Positions 8,012 through 13,850 of a DNA stretch of 13,850 nucleotides are shown one piece after another. Every line of letters starts with the position of its first letter. The stretch's first letter is position 1. The notes under the pieces were generated by a model. The model made no database searches and was not told where the DNA came from. It saw only the letters and a list, made by a program, of their open reading frames with translations. The position numbers and the translations under genes were made by a program. The DNA lies in assembly GCA_017860375.1 (NCBI GenBank), contig JAGDMB010000026.1, positions 1 to 13,850 of the forward strand, given 5' to 3'. This stretch comes from Bacteroidota bacterium. GTDB taxonomy: Bacteria > Bacteroidota > Bacteroidia > Bacteroidales > UBA10428.

Positions 8012-8386
8012 TTACGCTGCCTCAGCGTATTCGTGATAATTGAATTTGGTTCGGATCAGTACTTCTTCAAAAATCTGACCCGTTTCCAGTGTATCATCAT
8101 CCCCTTCTTCATAATGCCAGTTTACGATCAGGCTCTTTATTCTGCGGTTCGCATCCAGGATTTTCAATAATTCCATTACCTTTTTTGAAGAGGCGCTGTT
8201 GAGGTATTCCAGATTAATATCCAGTTTCACCGTTTCGGAAACCAGATTTGTTATCCATTCAATAAGGGGTTTGTAAAACCTGTTCACGTCCTCAGGCAGG
8301 GAACGTCCTTCGATCATTAACCGGCCATCCGTGCTAAAATTGACAGCAGGCGTCGAGTGGGTTGCTTCAATTAAGATTGATTCCAT
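8012..8386 (-). CDS. SiaC-family (DUF1987) regulatory phosphoprotein
   Basis: A 124-residue cytoplasmic protein from the ATG at 8384-8386. An upstream in-frame ATG at 8417-8419 would add 11 residues (MNKLLLKTQRS). I prefer the internal start because family members begin with a short M-x-x-(I/L)-x-I-x-(A/P)-T segment (here MESILIEATHSTPAVNF) and because AAAGAAG precedes it. The fold signature is visible: LMIEGRSLPEDVNRFYKPLIEWI (residues 23-45, in part GRSLPEDVNRFYKPLIEW), KLDINLEYLNSASSKKVMEL, and VNWHYEEGDDDTLETGQ. Known: Pseudomonas aeruginosa SiaC is controlled by reversible phosphorylation (kinase SiaB, phosphatase SiaA) and acts on the diguanylate cyclase SiaD. The equivalent phosphosite should fall in the NSASSK loop (Ser64, Ser66 or Ser67). 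No partner gene is in this window, so target and signal are unknown. Confidence 0.82.
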   Translation of the reverse strand: MESILIEATHSTPAVNFSTDGRLMIEGRSLPEDVNRFYKPLIEWITNLVSETVKLDINLEYLNSASSKKVMELLKILDANRRIKSLIVNWHYEEGDDDTLETGQIFEEVLIRTKFNYHEYAEAA

Positions 8387-8587
8387 ACTTCTTTGTGTTT
8401 TTAGTAGTAGTTTATTCATGTTTACGCAGGTTATTCAAAATAGATTGAACCTTATGACGAATGAAGGGAAAAAGTTGATAAACTGGGATGAATCTCGGGC
8501 TTTCTGCTTAATCCCGAAAAACCGGGCGACTTTTTCGCGAGCCAAATGCTCCGGATTTTCCCTGCGGATATTGTGTTGCAGAAAATA

Positions 8588-8617
8588 AAAAACGGGATGT
8601 TTTGTCATCCCGTTTTT
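8588..8617 (-). terminator. Rho-independent terminator of tRNA-Asn (nearly symmetric, could act both ways)
   Basis: A perfect inverted repeat, ACGGGATG (8592-8599) and CATCCCGT (8606-8613), with a 6-base loop, extended by A/T pairs to 12 pairs. On the minus strand the hairpin is followed by a T run. It begins 2 bases past the tRNA 3' end, as expected of a tRNA terminator. On the plus strand it also ends in TTTTT, but no plus-strand gene needs it. Confidence 0.85.
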
Positions 8618-8618
8618 G

Positions 8619-8692
8619 CTCCTCAGCTAAGACTCGAACTTAGGACCCCCTGGTTAACAGCCAGGTGCTCTAACCAACTGAGCTACTGAGGA
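8619..8692 (-). tRNA. tRNA-Asn (anticodon GTT)
   Basis: The minus strand folds into a complete 74-base cloverleaf. It has a 7-bp acceptor stem (TCCTCAG with CTGAGGA, discriminator G), a D-arm GCTC-AGTTGGTTA-GAGC, an anticodon arm CCTGG-CTGTTAA-CCAGG with anticodon GTT, a 5-base variable loop, and a T-arm CTAAG-TTCGAGT-CTTAG. All stems pair perfectly. The CCA tail is not encoded and must be added after transcription. It is a single isolated tRNA gene with its own terminator and a likely promoter at 8745-8775. No attachment-site duplication or integrase is seen nearby. Confidence 0.97.
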
Positions 8693-8709
8693 ATTATTTA
8701 ATCTTCTCC

Positions 8710-8740
8710 CCCGAAAAAACCGGTATTTTTATTTTTCGGG
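8710..8740. repeat. Inverted repeat in the tRNA-Asn leader region
   Basis: CCCGAAAAA (8710-8718) and TTTTTCGGG (8732-8740) form a perfect 9-bp stem with a 13-base loop. It lies between the tRNA and the predicted minus-strand start point, so it would form a hairpin in the tRNA precursor's 5' leader. No T run follows the stem on either strand, so it is not a standard terminator. Its role is unknown. Confidence 0.5.
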
Positions 8741-8744
8741 AAGG

Positions 8745-8775
8745 CAAAAGTAATAGGAAAACCTGAATTAAACAA
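8745..8775 (-). promoter_or_regulatory. Promoter of tRNA-Asn (TTG-N20-TACTTTTG)
   Basis: Read on the minus strand, TTG (8775-8773), exactly 20 bases, then TACTTTTG (8752-8745) fit the Bacteroidota -33/-7 consensus TTG and TAnnTTTG. Transcription would start near 8738, giving a leader of about 45 bases before the mature tRNA 5' end at 8692. The -33 TTG directly abuts the -7 box of the opposing kinase promoter. Confidence 0.65.
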
Positions 8776-8783
8776 TATATTTG
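8776..8783 (+). promoter_or_regulatory. Bacteroidota -7 box (TATATTTG) for the PfkB kinase gene
   Basis: An exact TAnnTTTG match ending 22 bases before the ATG at 8806. Transcription starting near 8790 would leave a leader of about 16 bases. This also places the alternative TTG start at 8785 upstream of, or at, the start point. No -33 TTG is seen at the usual distance; that stretch is occupied by the -7 region of the opposing tRNA promoter. Confidence 0.6.
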
Positions 8784-8805
8784 TTTGAAATTAAATGGCG
8801 GACTC

Positions 8806-9783
8806 ATGAGAAAAATCCTTGGCGTCGGGAATGCGCTTGTTGACATCATCATTAAACTTGACAGCGACCGTATCCTTGATCGTTTCGCCCTTCCTAAAGG
8901 CAGCATGCAACTGGTGGATGCCGCCACCGCCCTTGCCGTGGAAAAAGAATGTGCGAAAATGAAGCGCAGCATGGCATCCGGAGGTTCTGCCGCCAATACC
9001 ATACATGGCCTTGCCAGGCTGGGAATTCCAACCGGATTTATTGGTACGGTAGGCCGGGATGAGACCGGTCATTTCTTTCATACGGACATGGTTCAGGCCG
9101 GTATAACCCCCTACCTTTCTTTCAGCCAGACACAGACAGGGAGGGCCATTTCTTTGGTCAGTTCCGACAGCGAACGGACTTTCGCCACGTTTTTAGGGGC
9201 TGCGGTGGAATTATCCGCAGAAAACCTCCTTGAACCATATTTTAATGATTGCAGCATGCTGCATCTTGAAGGATACCTGGCTCCTCTTCAGACGCTTGTG
9301 GAAACAGCCATGAAAAAAGCACATAAAAAAGGAATACGGGTATCCCTCGATCTGGCCAGCTACAATGTGGTGGAGTCGAACCTTGATTTTCTGAAAGAAA
9401 TGATTTCTTCCTATGCAGATATTGTTTTTGCGAATGAATCCGAGGCACAGGCTTTTACGGGCTTACCGGATCCGGTGGATTCTCTGCACGAAATAGCCCG
9501 GATATGCAAGGTTGCCGTGGTAAAAATCGGGGAAAAAGGATCTTTGATCCAGCAGGGCGATGCGATTCATTCCATTGGTATTAAACCTGCAGATTGCATG
9601 GATACAACCGGAGCAGGTGATTTGTACGCAGCAGGATTTTTGTACGGTATGCATCATGCACTTCCCCTTGAAAAATGCGGCCGTATCGGCGCAATCCTTG
9701 CAGCAGAAGTAATTGAGGAACTGGGCGCAAAAATAAGCGACAGCCGCTGGGAGAAAATTAAGCAGGAGATAAAAAAAATCTGA
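8806..9783 (+). CDS. PfkB-family kinase, adenosine kinase-like
   Basis: A 325-residue ribokinase/PfkB-fold kinase from the ATG at 8806. The frame opens 7 codons earlier at a TTG (8785), but MRKILGVGNALVDIIIKL is the usual start of the family and the -7 box ends at 8783. Motifs: GNALVD (8-13), the substrate-binding loop KGSMQLVD (31-38), MASGGSAANTIHGLARLG (57-73) with the paired glycines, and the C-terminal anion hole and catalytic base DTTGAGD (266-272, Asp272) in MDTTGAGDLYAAGFLYG. Known: PfkB enzymes phosphorylate sugars or nucleosides with ATP. Bacteroidota proteins with this start and GSMQLVD-type loop are generally annotated as adenosine kinase, which salvages adenosine to AMP. The exact substrate cannot be settled from sequence; another ribosyl substrate is possible. 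It converges on a deoxynucleoside kinase gene with 7 bases between stop codons. Confidence 0.88.
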   Translation: MRKILGVGNALVDIIIKLDSDRILDRFALPKGSMQLVDAATALAVEKECAKMKRSMASGGSAANTIHGLARLGIPTGFIGTVGRDETGHFFHTDMVQAGITPYLSFSQTQTGRAISLVSSDSERTFATFLGAAVELSAENLLEPYFNDCSMLHLEGYLAPLQTLVETAMKKAHKKGIRVSLDLASYNVVESNLDFLKEMISSYADIVFANESEAQAFTGLPDPVDSLHEIARICKVAVVKIGEKGSLIQQGDAIHSIGIKPADCMDTTGAGDLYAAGFLYGMHHALPLEKCGRIGAILAAEVIEELGAKISDSRWEKIKQEIKKI

Positions 9784-9795
9784 CCGGATCTCAGA
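9771..9795 (-). terminator. Weak terminator-like hairpin spanning both convergent stop codons
   Basis: On the minus strand TCTGA (9795-9791), a 7-base loop, and TCAGA (9783-9779) are followed directly by eight T residues (9778-9771). The stem is short and AT-rich. The TGA stop of the PfkB gene and the stop of the deoxynucleoside kinase gene both lie in the stem. It would end the GH3/kinase transcript inside the 3' end of the opposing gene. Confidence 0.4.
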
Positions 9796-10411
9796 AAAGC
9801 CCGTGGACTTCCGCATTTACCTTATCGATAACCACGCTCAGGTCTTCGGGTTTATCGATAAAATTATAGCTGTCCACATCTACAATCAAAAGCCGGCCCA
9901 TGTTATAGGAATCGATCCAGGCTTCATACCGCTCGTTAAGCCGTTTGAGATAATCGAGCCGTATATTGTCCTCGTATTTCCTTCCCCTTTTTTGAATTTG
10001 CTTCACCAGTGTAGGTACCGAAGCCCTGAGGTAAATCACGAGGTCAGGGGGCTGAATTAATGAACTCAGCATGTTAAAAAGGGTAAAGTAGTTTTCAAAA
10101 TCACGGGTCGACATTAACCCCATTGCATGGAGATTGGGAGCAAAAATGTAGGCATCTTCATAAATGGTCCTGTCCTGAATCAGCGTCTTCCCCGAACGCC
10201 GGAAGGAAAGAATCTGGTTGAACCGGGTATTCAGAAAATAGATCTGCAGGTTAAACGACCATCGCTGCATATCGTTATAGAAATCCGTAATATAGGGATT
10301 GTCTTCCACATCTTCATAATGTACGTCCCAGCTGAAGTGTTTCGAAAGAAGGTTGGTCAAAGTTGTTTTCCCGGAGCCTATATTTCCGGCAACTGCGATG
10401 TGCATGCTCAT
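9791..10411 (-). CDS. Deoxynucleoside kinase (dNK/dGK-dCK family)
   Basis: A 206-residue P-loop kinase that phosphorylates deoxyribonucleosides in salvage. Motifs in order: Walker A GNIGSGKTT (9-17), the acidic residue in HYEDVEDNPYI (31-41) at the place of the family's catalytic Glu, QIYFLNTRF (57-64), IQDRTIYED (78-86) with the DR pair, and the Arg-rich lid KRGRKYEDNIRLDYLKRLNERYE (141-163, in part KRGRKYEDNIRLDYL). Length fits the bacterial Bacillus dGK/dAK group. A start at Met3 (MHIAVAGNIG) is equally plausible; neither start has a clear ribosome binding site. It lies 49 bases downstream of the GH3 gene on the same strand with no exact promoter box between, so co-transcription is likely. 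Which base it prefers is not decidable here. It converges on the adenosine-kinase-like gene, so two salvage kinases meet tail to tail. Confidence 0.92.
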   Translation of the reverse strand: MSMHIAVAGNIGSGKTTLTNLLSKHFSWDVHYEDVEDNPYITDFYNDMQRWSFNLQIYFLNTRFNQILSFRRSGKTLIQDRTIYEDAYIFAPNLHAMGLMSTRDFENYFTLFNMLSSLIQPPDLVIYLRASVPTLVKQIQKRGRKYEDNIRLDYLKRLNERYEAWIDSYNMGRLLIVDVDSYNFIDKPEDLSVVIDKVNAEVHGLF

Positions 10412-10460
10412 ATTACATTCTAAGTATGGTTCAGATCGAGAAAAATAACGGGTGTTAAAT

Positions 10461-11999
10461 TTAATCTATTTTACGATTGTTTTTCAATTTTTTATCGATC
10501 TCAAGCAGTTCTTCCAAATATTTTCTTTCATTGAACAACCGTGGAACTTTGTTTTGACCACCCAGTTTGCCCCGTTCCTGCATCCAGTTATAAAAAGTTC
10601 CGTTTGCCACGGGGTGGATGACGGGTTTCTCCAGTGTAATATTCAGGTACCGCTTTGCTTCATAGTCGGAATTTAAGGACATCAGGGCATGATCCATCAG
10701 GGTCGTGAAATAATTCAGATCTTCAGGCGGTGTGGAAAATTCGATAGCCCATTCATGCGCTCCCTTTTTGTCGTCACTCATAAAGACCGGAGCAGCTGTA
10801 TAGTCAGTTATCTGTGCCCCTGTTTTTTCACAGGCTATGCGCAAAGCCCTTTCCGCATTGTCCACGATAACTTCTTCGCCGAAAACATTGATAAAATGCT
10901 TTGTCCGGCCTGAAATGACGATCCTGTGCGGAAAGACGGATGAAAACCTTACCGTATCCCCGATTATATACCGCCAGAGTCCTGAGCTGGTTGAAATCAC
11001 CAGGGCATAATTGGTATCCCTTTCCACTTTGTCAATTGTCAGAACTCTGGGGTGGTCACTGCCAAATTCATCCATGGGAATAAACTCATAAAAAACACCG
11101 TAATCCAGCATTAACAGCATCCCTTCATCTTTCGGATCATCCTGAATGGCAAAGAAGCCTTCGGAGGCATTATACGCTTCCTGGTAATGCATTTTATCGG
11201 AGGGAATTATTTTTTTGAATTGTTCCCGGTAGGGAATGAAGCTGACCCCTCCATGCATAAACAATTCAAGGCCGGGCCAGATTTCCAGCATATTTTTCTT
11301 CCCGGTGAAGTTCAGGATGTATTTCATCATCACCAGGTTCCAGGAGGGAACTCCCGCAATGCTGGTTACGTTTTCGTTAATGGTTTCACGGGCAATTCTT
11401 TCAAGTTTCTCCTCCCATTTATCAAGCAAGGCAACATCGTGGCTCGGTGTCCGGATAAACTCGGTCCAGAAAGGAAGATTTTCAATAAGAATGGCGCTCA
11501 GGTCGCCATAATACGACTGATTGTTGTAGTTGTCTATTTTATGGCTCCCGCCAAGGGTAAAACCCTTTCCCTGGAAAATTTTTGAATCCGGATTGTTTTT
11601 AATGTACAAAGCCAGCATATCCTTTCCTCCCCGAAAATGACATTCTTCAAGATTTTCCTTGCTTACCGGAATGAATTTGCTTTTGTCATTGGTTGTTCCC
11701 GATGATTTGGCAAACCATTTTGTTTCTCCGGGCCACAGAAGATCCGTTTCGCCTTGCCGTACACGATCAATATAGGATTTGACATCCTCATAGGTCTGAA
11801 GGGGGACTTTGTTCTGAAATTCTTCGACGGAGGACAGGGAGGCATATTCATACTGAATCCCCCACTCGGTGCCGGCACTTCTTGCCAAAAGGTTTAAAAA
11901 GGTTTCCTGCTGAACCTCTACAGGGTATTTTTTAAATAATTCTATCTGATGTACCCTTTTTACATTAAACCAGTTAATGAGGGAAGTAAGAATTGGCAT
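10461..11999 (-). CDS. GH3 auxin-responsive-promoter family protein (acyl-adenylate/amido-synthetase fold)
   Basis: A 512-residue GH3-family enzyme of the acyl-adenylate-forming (ANL) superfamily. Seen: an N-terminal family segment (residues 30-75, with ARSAGTEWGIQY and FQNKVPLQTYEDV), ATP motif I FAKSSGTTNDKSKFIPVS (96-113), LYIKNNP, SIAGVPSW (213-220), motif II YNASEGFFAIQ (276-286), and motif III GLWRYIIGDTVRF (340-352) followed by SGRTKHFINVFGEEV (363-377). The C-terminal cap carries WMQERGKLGGQNKVPRL. Known: plant GH3 enzymes adenylate jasmonate, auxin or benzoates and join them to amino acids. The bacterial homologues, common in Bacteroidota, have no generally established substrate. Catalytic motifs are intact, so an active adenylating enzyme is expected; substrate and acceptor are unknown. 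It has its own promoter (12028-12058) and probably shares a transcript with the deoxynucleoside kinase gene. Confidence 0.93.
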   Translation of the reverse strand: MPILTSLINWFNVKRVHQIELFKKYPVEVQQETFLNLLARSAGTEWGIQYEYASLSSVEEFQNKVPLQTYEDVKSYIDRVRQGETDLLWPGETKWFAKSSGTTNDKSKFIPVSKENLEECHFRGGKDMLALYIKNNPDSKIFQGKGFTLGGSHKIDNYNNQSYYGDLSAILIENLPFWTEFIRTPSHDVALLDKWEEKLERIARETINENVTSIAGVPSWNLVMMKYILNFTGKKNMLEIWPGLELFMHGGVSFIPYREQFKKIIPSDKMHYQEAYNASEGFFAIQDDPKDEGMLLMLDYGVFYEFIPMDEFGSDHPRVLTIDKVERDTNYALVISTSSGLWRYIIGDTVRFSSVFPHRIVISGRTKHFINVFGEEVIVDNAERALRIACEKTGAQITDYTAAPVFMSDDKKGAHEWAIEFSTPPEDLNYFTTLMDHALMSLNSDYEAKRYLNITLEKPVIHPVANGTFYNWMQERGKLGGQNKVPRLFNERKYLEELLEIDKKLKNNRKID

Positions 12000-12027
12000 G
12001 AATTTACCTGTGCTTGATTTCCACTCC

Positions 12028-12058
12028 CAAAAATAGGAAAAGCATAAATGGAAAACAA
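12028..12058 (-). promoter_or_regulatory. Promoter of the GH3 gene (TTG-N20-TATTTTTG)
   Basis: Read on the minus strand, TTG (12058-12056), exactly 20 bases, then TATTTTTG (12035-12028) fit the Bacteroidota -33/-7 consensus. Transcription would start about 22 bases before the ATG at 11999. It lies in the 115-base gap after the EamA gene and shows that GH3 need not depend on read-through from upstream. Confidence 0.68.
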
Positions 12059-12114
12059 AAGGAAGGGTGCATGATTAGATTGATTACCCGGCAGGACTGC
12101 AAATGCTTCTGCAA

Positions 12115-13050
12115 TCAGAGGGCGGGTCTGCTTTTCCCCCTTCCGCCAGGCTTCACGATCGTGAGAAGTGCCCCGGCCAGCACAACCGATGCCCAGAGAA
12201 GACTCAACAGGGTATACTGTTCATGGGCAATCCAGGTGGCATTGGTCAGGTTTATAATTCCCATGATGCCAAAAGTCAGAATAGGATTCAGAATTAACAC
12301 CACACTGACTTTGTTGGCTTCTGCATTTTGAATAGCCAGGGAAAGGGTTCCGTAAGCAACAAGGGTGTTCAGGCCGAGAAATACCATGATCAGCCAGTCG
12401 ACGAAAGAAAGGCCTGCGAAACTGCTGAATTTCACAAAGGGGAGGAAAAACAAAGCCGGTAATCCGAATATTACCAGGTTAAGCTGCATGGGAGGATACC
12501 GCAGCAGGAGGATTTTAATCAGGAGGGTATAAACGGTCCATGCGACCGCACCAATCAGTATCCAGAGGATACCGGTCTGGTAGGTTGAGGTGTGTACGGT
12601 CTGAAAAGTGCCCTGTTCATAATAGAACAACAGAAGACCCGCCAGGACAAGCACAAATCCGATGATCTGGCGAGCCCTGATTTTTTCCCTGAAAAACAAA
12701 AATCCTGAAATGGCTAGCAATACGGGACCAGTCTGAATAAAGATCTGCGCAATACCCGGAGAAGTCAGATGAACCCCTTCAATGAATCCGATGTAATTTA
12801 TGCCAAGGCAGACGGAAGCCAGTACGAGAATAAGCGGAGGCTTCCGTAAAATCCGAAGAGTTTCCGGCTTTTTCCAAGCATAATAGACAGCCAATCCCAG
12901 AAAGGCCAGGGTGAACCTGAACCATGTAATACCGGCAGGACTGACATCCTGCAAGGAAACCTTCAGGGCTACCGCAAGTACTCCCCATAATGCGGCTGTT
13001 ATGGAAGCATAAAGAATGCCTTTCAGCGGTTTTGAAACATTCCGGTTCAT
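12115..13050 (-). CDS. EamA/DMT-superfamily transporter, 10 transmembrane segments
   Basis: A 311-residue inner-membrane protein of the drug/metabolite transporter superfamily. It shows the typical duplicated layout of two five-helix EamA halves. The first half runs from about residue 9 (GILYASITAALWGVLAVALK) to about 148, with the conserved WFRFTLAFLGLAVYYAW second helix and an FFREKIRARQIIGFVLVLAG segment at its end. The second half runs from about 160 (GILWILIGAVAWTVYTLLIK) to 300, with LNTLVAYGTLSLAIQNAEA and a helix at LILNPILTFGIMGII. The C-terminus is basic. Known: members export or import amino acids, nucleosides, sugars or drugs. The substrate here cannot be read from the sequence. 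It starts 40 bases after the gltD stop on the same strand, so it may share the gltD transcript; a link to amino acid handling would be only a guess. Confidence 0.92.
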   Translation of the reverse strand: MNRNVSKPLKGILYASITAALWGVLAVALKVSLQDVSPAGITWFRFTLAFLGLAVYYAWKKPETLRILRKPPLILVLASVCLGINYIGFIEGVHLTSPGIAQIFIQTGPVLLAISGFLFFREKIRARQIIGFVLVLAGLLLFYYEQGTFQTVHTSTYQTGILWILIGAVAWTVYTLLIKILLLRYPPMQLNLVIFGLPALFFLPFVKFSSFAGLSFVDWLIMVFLGLNTLVAYGTLSLAIQNAEANKVSVVLILNPILTFGIMGIINLTNATWIAHEQYTLLSLLWASVVLAGALLTIVKPGGRGKSRPAL

Positions 13051-13090
13051 ATTCTTTTCTGATCCCTGCCGTAAAAGCGCTGAACCTGCA

Positions 13091-13850
13091 TCATGCCTGG
13101 CTTAGAAATTTATCCACAGCTTTGGCCAGGATCCGTCCCTGACGGATGGCCCTGACAACCAGACTTGCACCGGTTACGGCATCTCCTGCGGCGAATACCT
13201 TCTTTCCACTGGTTTGAAAATCCGGACCTACTTTGATATTTCCCCTGGGATCCAGTTCAAGTTCAAATTCTTTAATGATGCCTTCATGTACGCAATGGAC
13301 AAAACCCATGGCCAACAAAACAAGGTCTGCATCCAGGGTCATCACGGTACCGGGTTTTTCTTTCATGACCCATTTACCCTCCGCTGAGATCCAATCCACT
13401 TCTTCCACTTCAATTCCTCTTACACGATTGTTTTCACCGGTAAACTTCCGGGTTGACAAGCTCCATTTCCTTTCACATCCCTCTTCATGGGAACTGGAAT
13501 ATCGTAATACATTGGCCCAGTATGGCCAGGGATTATCAGGATTACGGCTGGCGGGAGGCTTCGGCAGTATTTCAATCTGGGTAACGCTCCGGGCTCCCTG
13601 CCGTATCGAAGTGCCGACACAATCCGAACCCGTATCTCCTCCTCCGATCACAACCACCTTCTTGCCACCAGCGTGAATACGCTCGCTTTCGGCAATCATG
13701 GCGCCGTGATTTACTTTGTTTTGCTGGGTGAGAAACTCCATGGCAAGGTGAATGCCTTTCAGGTCTCTGCCTTCCACCTGCAAATCACGCGGTTTCATTG
13801 CCCCAATTGTAAGGCAAACGGCGTCATATTCCGCAAGAAGGTCTTTCCCT
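13091..13850 (-). CDS. gltD: Glutamate synthase small subunit, C-terminal part (N-terminus beyond window)
   Basis: The minus-strand frame is open to the window edge and encodes the last 252 or so residues, about half of a normal 450-490-residue GltD. The methionine at 13796-13798 is internal: the 17 codons before it read LLAEYDAVCLTIGA and join smoothly to MKPRDLQVEGRDLKG, the conserved middle of GltD. Downstream are the second nucleotide-binding fold VVVIGGGDTGSDCVGTSIRQ, EILPKPPASRNPDNPWPYW, and the C-terminal FAD-contacting VFAAGDAVTGASLVVRAIRQ. Known: GltD is the NAD(P)H-oxidising flavoprotein that supplies electrons to the large subunit GltB for glutamate formation from glutamine and 2-oxoglutarate. 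gltB is not in view and may lie upstream, outside the window. The EamA gene follows 40 bases later on the same strand. A homologous NAD(P)H oxidoreductase with another partner is less likely. Confidence 0.93.
   Translation of the reverse strand, partial: GKDLLAEYDAVCLTIGAMKPRDLQVEGRDLKGIHLAMEFLTQQNKVNHGAMIAESERIHAGGKKVVVIGGGDTGSDCVGTSIRQGARSVTQIEILPKPPASRNPDNPWPYWANVLRYSSSHEEGCERKWSLSTRKFTGENNRVRGIEVEEVDWISAEGKWVMKEKPGTVMTLDADLVLLAMGFVHCVHEGIIKEFELELDPRGNIKVGPDFQTSGKKVFAAGDAVTGASLVVRAIRQGRILAKAVDKFLSQA

Noticed and set aside
8387..8419. Longer SiaC-like start at 8419
   Set aside because: It adds MNKLLLKTQRS, unlike family N-termini, and has no Shine-Dalgarno-like sequence, whereas AAAGAAG precedes the internal ATG. 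It remains possible.
8331..8588. Possible 85-residue plus-strand gene between the SiaC-like gene and the tRNA
   Set aside because: It overlaps the SiaC-like gene in antisense, its translation shows no family or domain character, and it ends in the terminator region. The gap 8420-8587 otherwise shows nothing I recognise.
8619..8692. tRNA-Asn considered as an integration site for a mobile element
   Set aside because: No integrase, no direct repeat of the tRNA 3' end and no foreign-looking cargo on either side.
8710..8740. Inverted repeat considered as an intrinsic terminator
   Set aside because: There is no T run after the stem on either strand, and it sits upstream of both neighbouring genes.
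8785..8805. TTG-initiated extension of the PfkB kinase
   Set aside because: It starts 2 bases after an exact -7 promoter box, so it would lie upstream of or at the transcription start. The family begins at the ATG at 8806.
13233..13676. 147-residue open frame antisense to gltD
   Set aside because: It is a shadow of the conserved gltD coding strand, has low-complexity composition and no recognisable domain.
1..13850. CRISPR array, insertion sequence, phage, defence island or biosynthetic cluster
   Set aside because: No spaced direct repeats, no transposase or phage proteins, and every sizeable gene belongs to a recognised chromosomal family. The window reads as an ordinary housekeeping region.

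Overview
This window looks like an ordinary chromosomal stretch from a member of the Bacteroidota, probably an environmental Bacteroidales-type bacterium. The evidence is a DUF2723 multi-membrane protein of the Bacteroidota type, a secreted DUF4369/DUF5106-like thioredoxin, a GH3-type acyl-adenylase, an adenosine-kinase-like PfkB protein, weak or absent Shine-Dalgarno sequences, and several upstream boxes matching the Bacteroidota promoter consensus TAnnTTTG (two of them with a TTG exactly 20 bases further upstream). No mobile element, phage gene, CRISPR array or recognisable defence system is present. The genus cannot be fixed from this sequence alone.

Layout. Positions 1-278 (minus) hold the 5' part of a SUI1/YciH-like translation factor gene, divergent from a large DUF2723 membrane protein gene (419-3586, plus). 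A short-chain polyprenyl diphosphate synthase gene (3600-4574, minus) converges on the DUF2723 gene. A tight plus-strand cluster follows: a secreted thioredoxin-like protein (4729-6207), carA (6223-7308) and a free-standing B3/B4-domain protein (7330-7992), with gaps of 15 and 21 bases. Convergent to it lies a SiaC/DUF1987 regulatory-protein gene (8012-8386, minus), preceded by tRNA-Asn(GTT) (8619-8692, minus) with a strong hairpin terminator. A compact divergent promoter region (8745-8783) separates the tRNA from a PfkB sugar/nucleoside kinase gene (8806-9783, plus).

The kinase gene converges, with 7 bases between stop codons, on a deoxynucleoside kinase gene (9791-10411, minus). That gene is probably co-transcribed with the upstream GH3-family gene (10461-11999, minus), which has its own well-formed promoter. 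Further upstream on the same strand are an EamA-family transporter (12115-13050) and the C-terminal part of gltD (13091-13850, running off the window).

How the genes fit together: most are unrelated housekeeping functions, namely nucleotide metabolism (carA, the PfkB kinase, the deoxynucleoside kinase), nitrogen assimilation (gltD), isoprenoid synthesis and translation (SUI1, tRNA-Asn, possibly B3/B4). I do not see a convincing new multi-gene system. The best leads are individual: the bacterial GH3 enzyme and its neighbour, the free-standing editing-like B3/B4 protein behind carA, an orphan SiaC homologue, a DUF2723 protein that may be a protein O-glycosyltransferase near an exported protein rich in Bacteroidota-type O-glycosylation motifs, and the closely abutting divergent promoters at the tRNA/kinase junction.
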